DNA of 64,000 nt. Source: Cristatella mucedo. Lineage: Eukaryota; Bryozoa; Phylactolaemata; Cristatellidae. The translations under genes and the position numbers were made by a program. Of the stretch, positions 1 through 11,510 are shown piece by piece. Every line of letters begins with the position of its first letter. The first letter of the stretch is position 1. Below the pieces are notes generated by a model, which saw only the letters and a program-made list of their open reading frames with translations, was not told the origin of the DNA and did no database searches. The DNA lies in assembly GCA_009760855.2 (NCBI GenBank), contig WPIO01000007.1, forward strand, positions 2,510,001 through 2,574,000, written 5' to 3'.

Positions 1-205
1 GGTCTTGAGCTCGGCGCTTACATTCGTATTGAGGAAGCTCTGCAGATCACTGGAACGTCAGCAACATAATAGATGCACCACTCTGCAACCGCTTATGTAT
101 CTGAGCTGCAAGCGGTCACCGAGGGCTGCACCGCGCCGGCCCCTCCCCCCTGCAAAGTGAGGAGCCAACAGCTGATGCAAGCTTCGGCACGCTGTAGCTG
201 CTCAC

Positions 206-558
206 GTCGCCACCGTGTCGCTCTTGATCAGCTGGCTGCACGTGTAACCCAGGCGATTCAAGAAGTAAGGCATTGCACCAGAGAAGTTAGAAAAAGCCGA
301 GCACGACGACGAGCCATTAGTGTCGATGCGATAGCCGGCTGCAACTGCCTGAACCAGTCCACTGTAAGTATAGTTAAACACTTGGATCTTGTCGACGTCG
401 GTGTCGTTGCAGTTTTGGCAAAACTGGCCAACGTCGACGAACGAATCGATCATCTTGCCGAACAAGAGGATCATGATGGGCATGGCGGCGCCGTGCACTA
501 GCGCGCCCAGCGTCCCAAAGACCATCATCAGCCAGTCGAGGCCGTCGGCGTACTTGAA
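206..558 (-). CDS. ABCB (P-glycoprotein/MDR-like) exon with TM1 and first extracellular loop
   Basis: Internal exon of an ABC transporter of subfamily B, an ATP-driven plasma-membrane exporter. The frame begins FKYADGLDWLMMVFGTLGAL and continues through a membrane segment into MILLFGKMIDSF, the TM1 signature of full-length ABCB1-type proteins. The remaining ~75 residues form extracellular loop 1, with four N-glycosylation sequons (NDT, NYT, NGS, NFS) and five cysteines. Such loops are usually shorter, so this one looks extended. The acceptor reads gctgtgctgcag (minus strand) and the likely donor is gtgagc beginning at 205. Later exons, including all nucleotide-binding domains, lie outside the window to the left. 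Family assignment is firm; exact orthology is not. Confidence 0.85.
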
Positions 559-678
559 CTGCAGCACAGCAACGACGCGCACAGATCGGAACGGCGGGCT
601 CGTCTCGAGCGTCGTCTGGCGACGGCCGGCACACTGGCTTTGCTGCCCACGGTGGCTTTGGCGCAGATGCAGACTTAC

Positions 679-882
679 CAGCGTGGACAGGGAGACCACC
701 TCCGTGGGTGCTTTCTTCGTTGGTTCGTCAGTTTTGGCGGCGACCGGCTCAGCATCGGCAACATGTCCATTGCCGCTCGCATCTCCATTGGCTTCCGACC
801 TCTCTGCAAAGCGACGCTGTTCACAGCTAGCGGCAGCACAGATCGCGGTAACTTCTGTCTCGCAGACTGCTCTTTTAACCAA
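679..882 (-). CDS. ABCB N-terminal cytoplasmic exon (5' boundary uncertain)
   Basis: Upstream coding exon of the same ABCB gene. Its 3' end is fixed by a GTAAGT donor starting at 678; the 120-bp intron (559-678) is phase 0 and has no in-frame stop, so the frame reads straight through it. Splicing joins ...EVVSLSTL to FKYADG, the family's usual short linker before TM1. The ~65 residues are polar, with a Lys/Pro stretch (TDEPTKKAPTE) typical of the cytosolic tail before TM1. No in-frame ATG occurs in this exon (882 is a TTG), so the start codon must lie in an exon further right. An acceptor could be near 804 (ctttgcag) or 926 (tcaatag). Confidence 0.65.
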
Positions 883-930
883 GCTGCCAAGAGGCCCAGC
901 TGATGTAACGTCGACAGTCCACGGTGTAGC

Positions 931-2930
931 CTATTGACTACAGCAAGAATGGGCTAAGGCCTTACAGTACAAGTAGCCTTTCTGAAAATGTGGAAACATT
1001 TCTTACAAATTGAACACCACGACTCGACTACGGTGAAAAGGCAAACTAACTGACTAATCAATAAAAGAGCACGGCTACTGACGAAACAAACCAGTCGGCT
1101 GCTCGGTGATCTGCTTAACAAACTAATAGCAGGCAGTATTACCGAGGACCTCGAGGACAATGGTTACAGCTTATGATTGCAGCTCTAATCCACTGTGACT
1201 TTTATGTAGCCAATGGGTGGATGCCAGCGTCCAATTGCTGCTCTGTGTGGGACCCAGTGGAATCCTTACCTTATTAATGAGGCAAGCTATTGATGCCCAC
1301 AAAAAAGCAACCGACTACTGGCTTAGTTACAGGTAAAAGCAAATGGATACTAGATACAGATATATAACAGATACTATCTGAAAACTACAAATCACTTACA
1401 GTAGGCAACCCTCATCTGACATGCTGACTCACTTCTCTTATGCTCTGGATAGACTGTGTCTCAGTCTCAGGCTGTCTATCAGTTTAACTGCTCACAGTCT
1501 TTCTGAGTCCATCAGCCTATTGATCTCTATGTCAGTTTGTCGTCTCTTTTTCTCCAACGCATCATTCTCTTCCCGCCTTCATCTGTTCAAATCTGAACAC
1601 TCCCCATCAACACTTATTCAGGCTAATATGTGTGAGGCAACAGCAGAACTGCTCGAGGAATAAGTCCATTAGATATCGAGAGTAGCTCAATGGGCAGAAC
1701 ACCATAAGAGGAGGCAACGACCTAATAATGACAGTGCATATTGATTCAATTGCAGCATTACAAATAGAATTATTATTTATAGCTCGAACATCCCAGCAGC
1801 TATAGGCTTCAGCAGCAGGCTGAAATGTACCAGGTCTCATAAACTGGCTCCCCAAGACCAAGATCGACTGTGGAGGGCCTAGAGGGTTGAATTCTATAAA
1901 AATACAATGTTAAGTTGAGTTGCATGCTCCCAAACTGTTCGGCACTTCCATACTACCCCATGGCCACTACAGCGCTTAAAACTTATTTAACTTGCAAATT
2001 CTCCACACTACAAGATCATGCTTTAGTGTGTTAGCATCATGATCACACAGCTGCTGCAAATCGTCACAAAAAGTCAACAACATGATTCTCATTCGGGTGA
2101 ATGCTGGCTCAAATCCAATGGAATCACACCCAGTAGTGCCAAGGTTCTTGCAAAGACTCGCGGCATTCAGCTATGGCTGGCTGCATCCGGCATGGTCACG
2201 GTGCACATCTACCACCGGTCACAAGCTGTGTCGGCTGGAGTGGAGAAATGGGTAGCCAAGCCTAAGTTTGTTGTACCTATTTCCTGCTTATTCGAGCATG
2301 GTGGTTCCCCTACTGATTTCGGACCTTCAACCCTGCCAAACAGGAACCTGATCGATCCTCCATCACCACTGCCTTAGTGAGACCGCTTAGTGGCTCCACG
2401 ACAGAAAAGTAGCTGGCCCCTTCGGAAACTAAGCTTGGGGCTCAATAAATCCACATCCCCTGATTCCACTGATACCATGGGAGGGGCAGGGTTAGTTAGG
2501 AGCCAGGCAAGGAGGGCATGCTCACGGACAGCACGAATGGTTCGAGCTCATTCACTGGGTGTAGAGGGGAGAGTGCTAGGCACCGAACACATCAGAAGCA
2601 CTGCTACCTCTTATACCCTGCTATTTAAGGGGGGGTGAATAGATGGGCAGGCGAATTAGCATGGCCATGGAAAAACTGCCAACTTGCCTCTGGCAAGACT
2701 CGAGTAAAGGAGCAGTCACGCATAGGACTATTGACTCAAGTGGAATCTGCATTTGAATTTGCATGATCACCTCAATTCCTTCATGAGCAGCTACTGGGAA
2801 TTGCACTACATTGCAATACTACTGGTATTGCACCTTGGTGGTTTAGATCACATCTTAAAAGAAAATTCCATGGTGTAGATCAGAGGGTAGCGGCCAACTA
2901 GCTAGCTGCTTGACATTTGCACTCGGAATT
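931..2930. other. Gene-free stretch upstream of the ABCB exons
   Basis: No recognisable exon, RNA gene or repeat. The longest ATG-started frame (2039-2377, 112 codons) has no recognisable domain and no splice context that I trust. It may hold the ABCB first exon and promoter, but I could not identify them. Confidence 0.4.
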
Positions 2931-3280
2931 CGCTGCCAGCTCTCTCAAACCGAATGACGATAAGACCAGCCTAATAGCTGCGGGAAACCGTGTGTCACTC
3001 AGAAACTGGAAAGCCTAATGCTCAAAATTGGCAAACATAAACTCATAATTTGAATGACCTGTCCCAAAGTTATCTCTAGCTGGATGACCACATCTGCTCC
3101 ATAGTCAAGTCTACCTACTTCAAGCTGGACAATATTGCCAAGCTTCGACATACTTAAATAAGGTTAGCCATGGCCAAATTAGTCATGTACCAGTGACATT
3201 CCTTCCAGACTTATGTAACTCACTACTTGGCAGGTCTTTGCACCATTTAATTTGATGCTTACAGACTAAGTGTAACTCGG
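2930..3280 (+). repeat. Decayed LINE-2 family fragment
   Basis: Interrupted frames around 2940-3010 read like the LINE-2 reverse transcriptase tail seen better at 35.6 kb and 63.7 kb (pattern LKxNDDKTxLxxxG, then a second Leu/Lys-rich piece). At 3185-3240 the RLDFCNSLL-type motif is just visible. Many stops; no function expected. Confidence 0.4.
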
Positions 3281-3654
3281 CAGCAATGGTGCAGAAACAT
3301 GGTGCCTGTTGGTACTACGCACGAACACCCCATGAATGAGAACCGGGCAAGCAATAATGTACTTATCACCGATAAGCAGCCACTATAGGACGATGGAGAT
3401 CATGGAGTCAATCATAGTCTCAGAAGGAGAGCGCAAGCTATAAAATTCAGCCTCATATCAGTTAAAGAATGCACTGCGAAATTTGGCCAAGCCAAGCGTT
3501 TACTGATCAACAAATGTTAACACCAAGCTTAGCAAGTGATATTGTTGAGGTACGCAACAAAGATTACTGTTATGACAGCAGAGTTAAAGTAATTGTCTCC
3601 CGAAGTCTAAGGCCGATTCGGGTTGGTAATGCGTGCTAGCTCAGCCTGGTCATT

Positions 3655-3940
3655 GGCAACAACAACTACTTTCCTACTGCCGACTATGGCTCATCGTTTT
3701 CAGCGGTCCTGAGCTGCTACTTCCATGCTACGCACTACATCAACTGCTCTCCTGACTCTGCTATGCTTCCCACTTTCTCTTTGTTGCATGAGATGAAGTC
3801 TGTTGGCTACCAAATGCGTACCGAAAGCCGCTTAGGTTGTGAATGAGCTTACAAAACTCTCCTGCGTAACATCCACATAGTCTTTATGACTTTGCAAAGT
3901 TACAGACAGAGATACATTACATTACGAGCATGTGCATAAA
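3655..3940 (+). repeat. LINE-1 family 3' end fragment (CR1/L2-type)
   Basis: Encodes a damaged copy of the LINE-1 C-terminus (ADYGSSFSAVLSCYFHA, then [14 protein letters not shown]) followed by the family's 3' UTR ending in a tacattacatta tail. The same end occurs at 26.1-26.35, 47.6-47.7, 37.2 and 58.65 kb. It is 5'-truncated, as is usual for LINE insertions. Confidence 0.75.
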
Positions 3941-4182
3941 TGCCGTACAAAGGAAGGAGCTGAGCCACTGCACCGATGCCTGTGAGACCTCACAGTACAG
4001 CACATGCAGACCATCAACGACAGATAGCTAAACACGCGATACATCAGCGCATCTACCATGCCCTACTTGCAAACGTAACTATCCGTTCAGGTGCGTGCAC
4101 CCTGCTCATGTGCCGGCGCTTGTGCACTGCAAGTCAGCAGGCAGGCCTTTCATCACTAGCAGCATGTGCGTGAAACATAGCA

Positions 4183-4723
4183 GAAGGGGGAAGGGGAAGG
4201 GGTGGGGAAGGGGAGGGGAAGGGGTGGGGGAAGGGGTGGGGGAAGGGGTGGGGGAAGGGGTGGGGGAAGGGGTGGGGAAGGGGGGGGGAAGGGGGGGGGG
4301 AAGGGGGGGGGGAGGGGGGGGGGAAGGGGGGGGGGAAGGGGGGGGGAAGGGGTGGGAAGGGGTGGGGGAAGGGGGGGGAAGGGGTGGGGGAAGGGGTGGG
4401 GGAAGGGGTGGGGAAGGGGTGGGGGAAGGGGTGGGGAAGGGGTGGGGAAGGGGTGGGGAAGGGGTGGGGAAGGGGTGGGGAAGGGTGGGGAAGGGGTGGG
4501 GAAGGGGTGGGGAAGGGGTGGGGAAGGGGTGGGGAAGGGGTGGGGAAGGGTGGGGAAGGGTGGGGAAGGGTGAGGAAGGGTGGGGAAGGGGAGGGGGAAG
4601 GGGAGGGGGAAGGGGAGGGGAAGGGGTGGGGAAGGGGTGGGGAAGGGGTGGGGAAGGGGTGGGGAAGGGGTGGGGAAGGGGTGGGGAAGGGGTGGGGAAG
4701 GAGTGGGGAAGGGGGAAGGGGAA
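4183..4723. repeat. G-rich minisatellite (GGGGAAGGGGTGG-type)
   Basis: About 540 bp of purine-only G runs on the + strand, with units such as ggggaaggggtg and ggggaagggggg and few other bases. It is open in several frames on both strands, giving long Gly/Lys and Pro/Ser/Phe pseudo-proteins. The density of GGGG runs suggests G-quadruplex potential on the + strand. Confidence 0.95.
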
Positions 4724-5540
4724 GAGGCTCGGATTGCTCCACAGTCACCAAGAAAAGCACCATACACGTGTGAAGTGTTGATGATCAGTTGAGGATTTCC
4801 AAGTTAGTGTGTGAAAAGGGAGCCTATTGTGCCGAAGGAATTCCCCACAGCAGGGTGCCTGCCATCTTGACCGGACTGGGGCTGGCTGGCAGGAGGAAGC
4901 AGGCGATCAGCTATCTGAGTTGCATGTGCACGTGGTGGTGGATATGGCCACAGGTGAAAGGGGAGCGGGTTGCCTCACTGCCGGTAAAGAAGAACGCACA
5001 AGAGCACTAAAGCTGGCAACCGGACTTGTGTACACAGTACGAGAAGCCACCGCTGAGCTTTCTTTACAATGAGCAAGGATTAGGCCTCGTTGTTCACAGC
5101 AGTTGAAGTGGAGGGCGTGTGGCACCGAAGGGTCATCTCAGCAATCAATGCCCCCTCTCCTCCTCCTCACAGGAGAAGTCAGGACAGAATGTGCCACAGC
5201 GGGCAGGCATGAGGATGTTTCAAGGAGCCACTGTCGCCTGCAAAGCACCGGTGCGCCGTGCATTGGCACCTGTTCATAGTGAGCCTGGCAATACCGATAC
5301 CGTGTCTGAGACCTTGACTTTTTGAACTGGCAGCCACGTCCACAGCCTATCTTCGAGTATTGGTCACTTCCATTCTACATCTGAAGAGGCATGCTCTCGA
5401 GCATAACGGCTCGAATATATATCGCTCGACATTACTGCTATTTATGGTTTACTCGTGCTAATTCGAATTGTCGTTCGAAAATCCAACTCACCTGAGCACT
5501 GGCAGCTCATCGCTTAAGCTAAGGAACATGCAGGTTACTT
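4724..5540. other. Stretch without a recognised gene
   Basis: Short overlapping frames only (for example 4827-5072), with no domain or good splice signals that I can recognise. Confidence 0.35.
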
Positions 5541-5550
5541 ATCACCTTAC

Positions 5551-5809
5551 ATGCATATGAGCGTGCATGTGCATACATGATGGGTCTTTGCACACCCCAC
5601 CCGGACATGTGCTATGGCTTGCTTCCTGTGCAGTGCGCTCACTTTTTGCCTGTGAAGAACCAATCTCCTCAACGGGAGTTAAGGACAAGGGTATAATGGC
5701 ATCATAGCTCGGCGGGGGCTCCTCTGCTGCCATGACAATGCCGTTGCCTCTCATTCCTGGTAGCTGATGTGTAGACTCCACTGGAAAATCCCGGGTTTGA
5801 TCATACGGT
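5551..5809 (-). CDS. Candidate internal exon with a PPxY motif; gene unrecognised
   Basis: On the minus strand a long pyrimidine tract, tctctttctttttcag, ends just before 5809, and ATGCAT|gtaagg provides a donor at 5550. Between them 259 bases are open: one base plus 86 codons, ending in phase 0. The peptide begins PYDQTRDFPVE and contains EEPPPSYDAI, a PPxY motif of the kind bound by WW domains of Nedd4-family ligases, usually in cytoplasmic tails of membrane or adaptor proteins. It ends in a Met/His-rich run. I do not recognise the family. Partner exons were not securely found; the GC-rich stretch 6260-6890 is the nearest candidate region. Splice signals on both sides with a frame open throughout make chance less likely. 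Confidence 0.45.
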
Positions 5810-5924
5810 CTGAAAAAGAAAGAGATGGTTAAAACGTTTCAGCCGTGGAAGGTGTAGCTTGTTGGCTTGCACCAGCAGTGCTAGCTGTGTGAGCTATGTA
5901 GCTGTAGCATAAGCCAATAACAGC

Positions 5925-6090
5925 CACACAAACACGTAGATACACATGCATACATGTATGTGTGTGTGTGCGCGCGCGTGCGTGCATGCTCAGGCACACA
6001 TGCACACACATATGTGCACTTGCATAGATACAGAGCACATACAAACAGCAGTGTGTTTGCATGTATTCACACATACACACAAGCGCACTC
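5925..6090. repeat. Imperfect CA/TG and CG-alternating microsatellite
   Basis: Interrupted acacac / gtgtgtgcgcgcgcgtgcg tract with alternating purine-pyrimidine composition, so Z-DNA-prone. Confidence 0.8.
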
Positions 6091-6259
6091 TCCGCAGCAG
6101 TCTCTTCCCTCCGTTGCCGCAGGTACAACCGCTACGGTACGATGCCAAGATGCCAAGACACAGCCTACAGCCAGGCTACAGCCTACAGCCACCCAAGCGG
6201 CCCAACGATAATCCGCACTCGCATCCTCCTACCCACACCCCCTAGCGCCACCATGATTG

Positions 6260-6890
6260 GCTGCAAACCTATTTTGCATACAGTTTCTTGACTTTCAGCT
6301 TGCTGCACGGTGCCGTTCGGTGTTCGACTCGATGCGCCAGCTCCTCGTGCCTGCCTGAGCCCGGAGTGCAAAATGCTGCGGATGCCACGCTCGGAGCCTG
6401 CATCGGGAGGTACGACGGCAGCAGATGTCAGGATGGTGACGTATTGGCGGCGCCTGCCACTTGGCACTCGATCGACGAGAGCCAAGTGGCAGGCGCAGCC
6501 AAGGAGTGTGGCCACCATTTTATTGCGACCCACTGGGCATGGGTCGACGGCTAGCACAATACCGTGTGTGCAGTATGAAATGCATGATAACACCACCGGA
6601 TCAATAGCAGCCCACCGACCGCAAGCAGCAGCAATCGACTGCTGCTGCAACTCGGATAACTCAGGCACAGCCAGTCTGCTGCACCACGACATGTACGGCC
6701 AAGCAGAGCAGCACTGCAGCTCACAACGAAATGAAAGCCTCCGTAATCGCACGTCGCAATCCTGGCAATGCAACGCCACGGGATCTCAGGCTGGCAAACC
6801 AGGCCGCCCGGGCTCGAGTCCTGCAACTGTCAATTCTTCATTGCCCGCCACAGCATGCCATCATGTTGGCCGCCGCTAAGGCTCTTCAGC
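6260..6890. other. GC-rich segment open in several frames; coding status unresolved
   Basis: Open frames overlap on both strands: + 6310-6879 (starts at GTG), + 6288-6554, - 6183-6779 and - 6551-6826. Cysteines and sequons occur in the plus frames; one minus frame has a hydrophobic run (RLLLLAVGGLLLI). Possible acceptors exist on both strands (ttgactttcag near 6299 +; attgacagttgcag near 6822 -). I cannot choose between them, and the openness may simply follow base composition. Confidence 0.3.
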
Positions 6891-6899
6891 CAGCTACAT

Positions 6900-9110
6900 A
6901 AATAAATGAGGTTGCTAAATCAGATAATCTTTACTTTTTGCTTTCACTAGCATTCTCGCGTGAGCCAGCCGGCGTCGGCCGGTATGCTGAGAGTGAGCTA
7001 ACTACGAATGACTCCAAGCTCTCTCTATGCCCATGCCTCCCTAACTGTTGAGGTGTGCTTTTGCTATTGGGTGGCTCACAGCATCGTTATAGACGAGGGC
7101 TTCTTTCGTGAGCCTGAGCGCATGCTTTCGGCATCACGGAGGTGCCTTCCGAGATCATCGATGCTGGCCAGACCGGCGGCTGGACTCAGCTTCGATGGCA
7201 GCTGCCGGCAGCAGCAGCACACGACAGTATCCACCAATCAGCGATAGAAGAAGTGAAGCCAGGCAGAGAAGGGAAAGCAGTGGCTATGATAAGAGAAAGG
7301 CATCCGAACCCAAGGAAACTGCACCACACAATAGCCATAGCGCTTCGGCAGATCTATTGTGCACTCGTGCCTTCAACGTGCACACTGCAACGCCACTCAA
7401 AGGTCGACAGCTTCGAGGAAGCTGGCTGGCTGGCTGGAAGGGGCTTACCGAGAGGCTTTTCTTGGGCACTTGTTCGAGTCGCACGAATCGTGCATTCTCT
7501 GTCTGTCACAGGGCCGGTTTTTAGACTTGCATAACCTGATCCCCAACGGCCAGCAGAAGTGACTTAGCCAAAAGAAGCAGATAACCTTAGCCACTATTGT
7601 GCATGGCATTCCATTTGTATGAAATAGTCTGAAAAGCGTGACGGTCCCTATTGAGTCTTATCAATTTGAATTCCTCCCACGGCTGCAGAGATCCGTTTCA
7701 GGAAACCTTATACTTCTAATCAGAGCTATGAATCCTGCTAGCTTCCAGGTGCTTGTAGTGCAGCCATCCTAGCTATGGTGCCTCTGGGCAGAAGACATCT
7801 TCAAATGGTAAATTATTTCATCTCTAGACCAGGAGGTCGACATGACTTACCCAGTCTTCAGCATGCTCTTTTACCATGCCCAGAAGGGCTCATACTAAAC
7901 TCAGCTCATCGACTTTGGAACACGAGCCTGGAGTTTAAAATAGCAAAACAGTCTGATTTGCTTGTTGCAGCACACAGATCCTCTTGACCAGAAGGATGCT
8001 TTTAATTGCACCAGGAATGAAGTGGTTCGTCACAATAAGTCTCAAGCTCTCCTGGGTGATGCAACCTGAGCTTGCTGATTACCTTATATTTTTCCACCTT
8101 TGTTAGTGGGGGTTGAGATCAGCACTGACGTCAGCCCAATCATGACTTGAAAATCGTTCGTGATTCCTTCCTTGCATCTTAACTATAGCACTGGTACTCC
8201 ATCACAAGCCCGTGCAGCCATCCACGAGTGGGCCGGTTGCTAACAGCTAAGAGTGCTGTAGCCAACTAGTTCTGCTACTATGGTCCAGAACAAAAGCACA
8301 CCAGTAATCCTGGAATGAAATGAAATGAAAATACCCTCCTGGTACGACATCAAGCACAAATTATACATTATCTTGGGGCATAGAAGTCTTCAAAACTCAT
8401 CAGACAAGCAAACATGTTTGGATTCTTCAGTCAGCAGCCACTAGGTGTTCGAACGATGGCTTCAGGAAAAGAGTCGTGTCTGTTCTTCTATAGTCAATGC
8501 TCATAATTTATATCTGAACATTAGAACGTTGAAATAAGAAGACAATATGTAATCTCAACTCCTCCAAGGTATGCAAACAAAAACTCTCTAAGTGACTAAG
8601 TGAAAATCATCATTGTGATCAATCATTGTAAGCACCCTTAGGCTGGCCTATCCTTGTCAGTAACCCTTCAGCAATGGGTGGTTAGATCATGCAACCGAAA
8701 ATGGATCGACCTCATAATCTGCAAGCTTTATACTTATACCACCTTGGACTTTGCTTAGATTTAGGTCTTTCATGTATGCTTGCCGCCAGACTAGCAAGAG
8801 CTGCGATCTCCAAATCTACACCTGATCGGCCTACCATGCATTGGTGACAGTGGTACGGTGACATTCGTATGCAGACCGCACGGTGAGAGTGGCATGTGCC
8901 AAAACGCTGGTCGGCCAAGCGCACAACTCTCACTGGCACGAACCCAGGACATTTGCATGCAGCTTTTGCTGGTGACCCGGCATGACCATTGCAGCTACTT
9001 CAGCACGAAACCTCTTCACCGGATCAAATTCTACATTGGATCCACCGAACATAAGGATACGATAAGTAGCGAGGCAAGCAAGTTGGCTACAGAGGGGACC
9101 GACTTACCTA
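6900..9110. other. Gene-free stretch
   Basis: No convincing exon, repeat family or RNA gene seen. Short frames only. Confidence 0.35.
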
Positions 9111-9119
9111 GGCCTTAAG

Positions 9120-10700
9120 CGCTAGATTTTACGGGCGGCTGCAACCGTTAGAACGAGCGGGCGTGTGCATCCCCTCTACTGCGCGAGATAGCAGTCCGGC
9201 AAGCGGCAGCTGCAACCGCGCTCCCGCTGTTTGAGGAACATCGAAATAGCAGAAAAGCAAAGCCGCCGAAGCTAATATCGAGAGCCGCGAATCGATACCA
9301 GCGCCGGCTGACTATTAGCACTGTCTGACCGCTAACGGACGCGATCCAACGACACGGTCCCGTTTGGTGCTGGCTTAGAACTTAAACCGCGCCAGGTCGA
9401 GGTTTATTCTAGCAATCATTAAGCATATGAAATTTGAGGCGTTGGACCGAGGCATACGGCAAGCATAGGGCGCATGAACCGGTGCGAACGAGACAGCCAA
9501 CTCGCGAGCATGGCAACCGTGTGCGTGGTCCTGCTGAAAAAGCGACGAGCGGCCAGCCGATCGTCGAACCGCGACCTTGCGCCCTCCACGAGGTAGGGCG
9601 CAAGGCGTGCATTCCCTCGGCGTCTTTTCTCGTTAGAATTCACTCCGCCAGCCAAGTACGCGTAACGAAGCACTGCGCCAGGCAATGTCTAGGAGGGGGT
9701 CACGACGGCTGCCGCGGTGGCGCAAGACGAGAGGACAGGACAGACCGAGCTAGGAGACAGCTCAGGCACACGCAAGCGGAGGCTACTAGCGACGCGCGGT
9801 CCACGCGCCAACTGCACGACAGCGCGACAGCTCACCCACCGTCCGTTCCCGAATGACTATCCCTCCAGCGGCATACCGGAGTGCTCAGCTTACGTTGGCC
9901 GCCAGGTCGCAATGCACTCCGTAGTGATGTAACTAACCCAGCCCCGGTAGTGCGCAAGCGCACTGCAGCTGGCGTGACTCGTCGGATTGCGGAACTCGAT
10001 CGCTCGAGGTAATATTATAAAAACTCGTATGACGACCTACTTTCGTTAGGGAACCCTCCAGCTTTTTATTTTCAGAAACCGTTGGGTCAGACGTGTTTGT
10101 TTTTAGCTTTGTGGCCGTTAGACGTTGAAGTCAAGTGATTCTATATAAACCATCCGTTTCGTAATCGGTTTAGTACTCGTTACATCAGCGGCTCTAAAGG
10201 CAATGCTAACCGAATTTCTTGTTGGTCGAGTATACTGTGGGTGGCCACAGTTCTTCTCGCGATATGCGTCCTGGAGTCCACCAAGTAACGGCACGAATTG
10301 GGCAGCTGCCGCCCTACGCCGGCAGCGCGCAATAGCGAACTGCGTTTCTTACGGACAAAGCTTGGCTTAGACTACGGCGCTCTCACAACGTAGCTATACT
10401 TTTCACTCCGTCAACGCTGAATTACAAAGCGAAAGCCGCAGCAACGGCTCGAGGCACACCGTCCGGCGCTCGCTCGCTCGCTCGCTCGGGGCTCCCTCTC
10501 CTCGGTGTCTGGCTTCTGTCGCCCCGCCCCGCTCCGCCCCTCCCCGCCCACCGCGTCCTCCCCGCAGTCCTGCGCGCCCGCACCCACCTGCCCCCAGCGC
10601 CGGCTGCGTCGCACTTGTCCTTCCCTCGGAATGGCGACGCTCTGTGGCCTCCGCAGCTTCCTCCCACAATGGCAAGCTTGGGGTGGCTGCTGAGCAGGAA
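9120..10700. promoter_or_regulatory. CpG-rich block with GC boxes, candidate promoter region
   Basis: CpG is visibly enriched compared with the flanks. At 10521-10550 there are several GC-box (Sp1-type) sequences including gccccgcccc, next to a cgct/gctc tetranucleotide run at 10467-10488. ATG codons at 10631 and 10669 open short frames. It lies between the minus-strand PPxY exon and the plus-strand RBM33-like exons, so it could serve either or both; that is inference from position and composition. Confidence 0.4.
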
Positions 10701-10861
10701 ACCAGACGACGGTCTCCGACGCGTTTCTTACTTTCTACCTAACTTCCTTTTTCCGATAAATGTCGGGATAAGCAAGGTGCGGAGCTTTCCTACCTCTTCC
10801 TGCAAGCTCCACTCATACGGGCATGTGGAAACAAGCAAGCAAACTTCGCTTTAGCCGCAGA

Positions 10862-11255
10862 TATAATAATAATAATAATAATAATAATGCACTGGATAAA
10901 GCGCCTTATGTGAACTCGATCTCTTTCTAGGCGCTTTACATTTGCTGCAAAGGGAAATGCGATTGAATGGTGAGTAATATCATGCTTGATAAACAACATG
11001 AATAACATGGTTAGGGGTGACGTGCACAGTGTCAGCATGCAAGTGTGGTTAGTGGCAGCATGCAACAGTGTCAGCACACATAAACACATAAAAGGACGAA
11101 TCACAGGGACCCACTAAATGCTGTCCTAAATAGGTGCGTTTTTAATTTCTTTTTAAATACGATCAATTCAGGGGATTTCATGACTGAAGTCGGAGTTCCA
11201 GGCTTTGGGACCATACGAACTAAATGCACCGTCTCCAAAGGATGTGAGGTTTGCA
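10862..11255 (-). repeat. LINE-2 3' end with (AAT)n tail
   Basis: On the minus strand the ORF2 C-terminus reads [15 protein letters not shown], followed by the family 3' UTR (gtaaagcgcctagaaagagat) and an (ATT)n tail at 10862-10890. The 5' side is cut off by the SINE-1 copy at 11256. Confidence 0.8.
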
Positions 11256-11394
11256 CGAGGTATCGGTCCGAGGTCGTGGGTTCGATTCCTGCGGTGGGCG
11301 ATCCTGTATCGCCACTGCAAACGGTGGTGATAACCGTAAAGGCTCTTCTGTCGCTATACAAAAAGGGCTGTTTAATCAGCTAGGATTTATTTAT
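11256..11394 (+). repeat. SINE-1 (tRNA-derived), 5'-truncated
   Basis: Carries a pol III B box (ggttcgattcc) followed by the SINE-1 body: gcgatcctgtatcgccactgc, then the ggctcttctgtcgctatac tail and an atttattta end. Close relatives are at 18.9, 30.8, 37.7 and 55.9 kb. It lacks tRNA folding outside the head, so it is not a tRNA gene. Confidence 0.8.
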
Positions 11395-11510
11395 TTAAGG
11401 TAATCGCCTTTGACGACCGAGATCGCGGGTTCGAGCCCTGCGACATATTTGATGGGCCTGAATAGAGATTAAGTACTTTTAGGAAGCTATACAAATGAAT
11501 TAGTTTTTGT
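11395..11510 (+). repeat. SINE-2 (tRNA-derived), truncated
   Basis: B-box-like gggttcgagccctgc followed by gcctgaatagagattaagtacttttaggaagctatac. The fullest copy is at 59528-59672. Confidence 0.65.

Noticed and set aside
2039-2377. 112-codon ATG frame
   Set aside because: No domain, repeat match, splice or promoter context; consistent with chance.
4095-4781. Long Gly/Lys and Pro/Ser-rich open frames on both strands
   Set aside because: They are created entirely by the G-rich minisatellite; simple composition removes stop codons.
6310-6879. 189-codon plus-strand protein
   Set aside because: Starts at GTG, overlaps open frames in other phases, and has no recognised domain; kept only as an unresolved GC-rich region.
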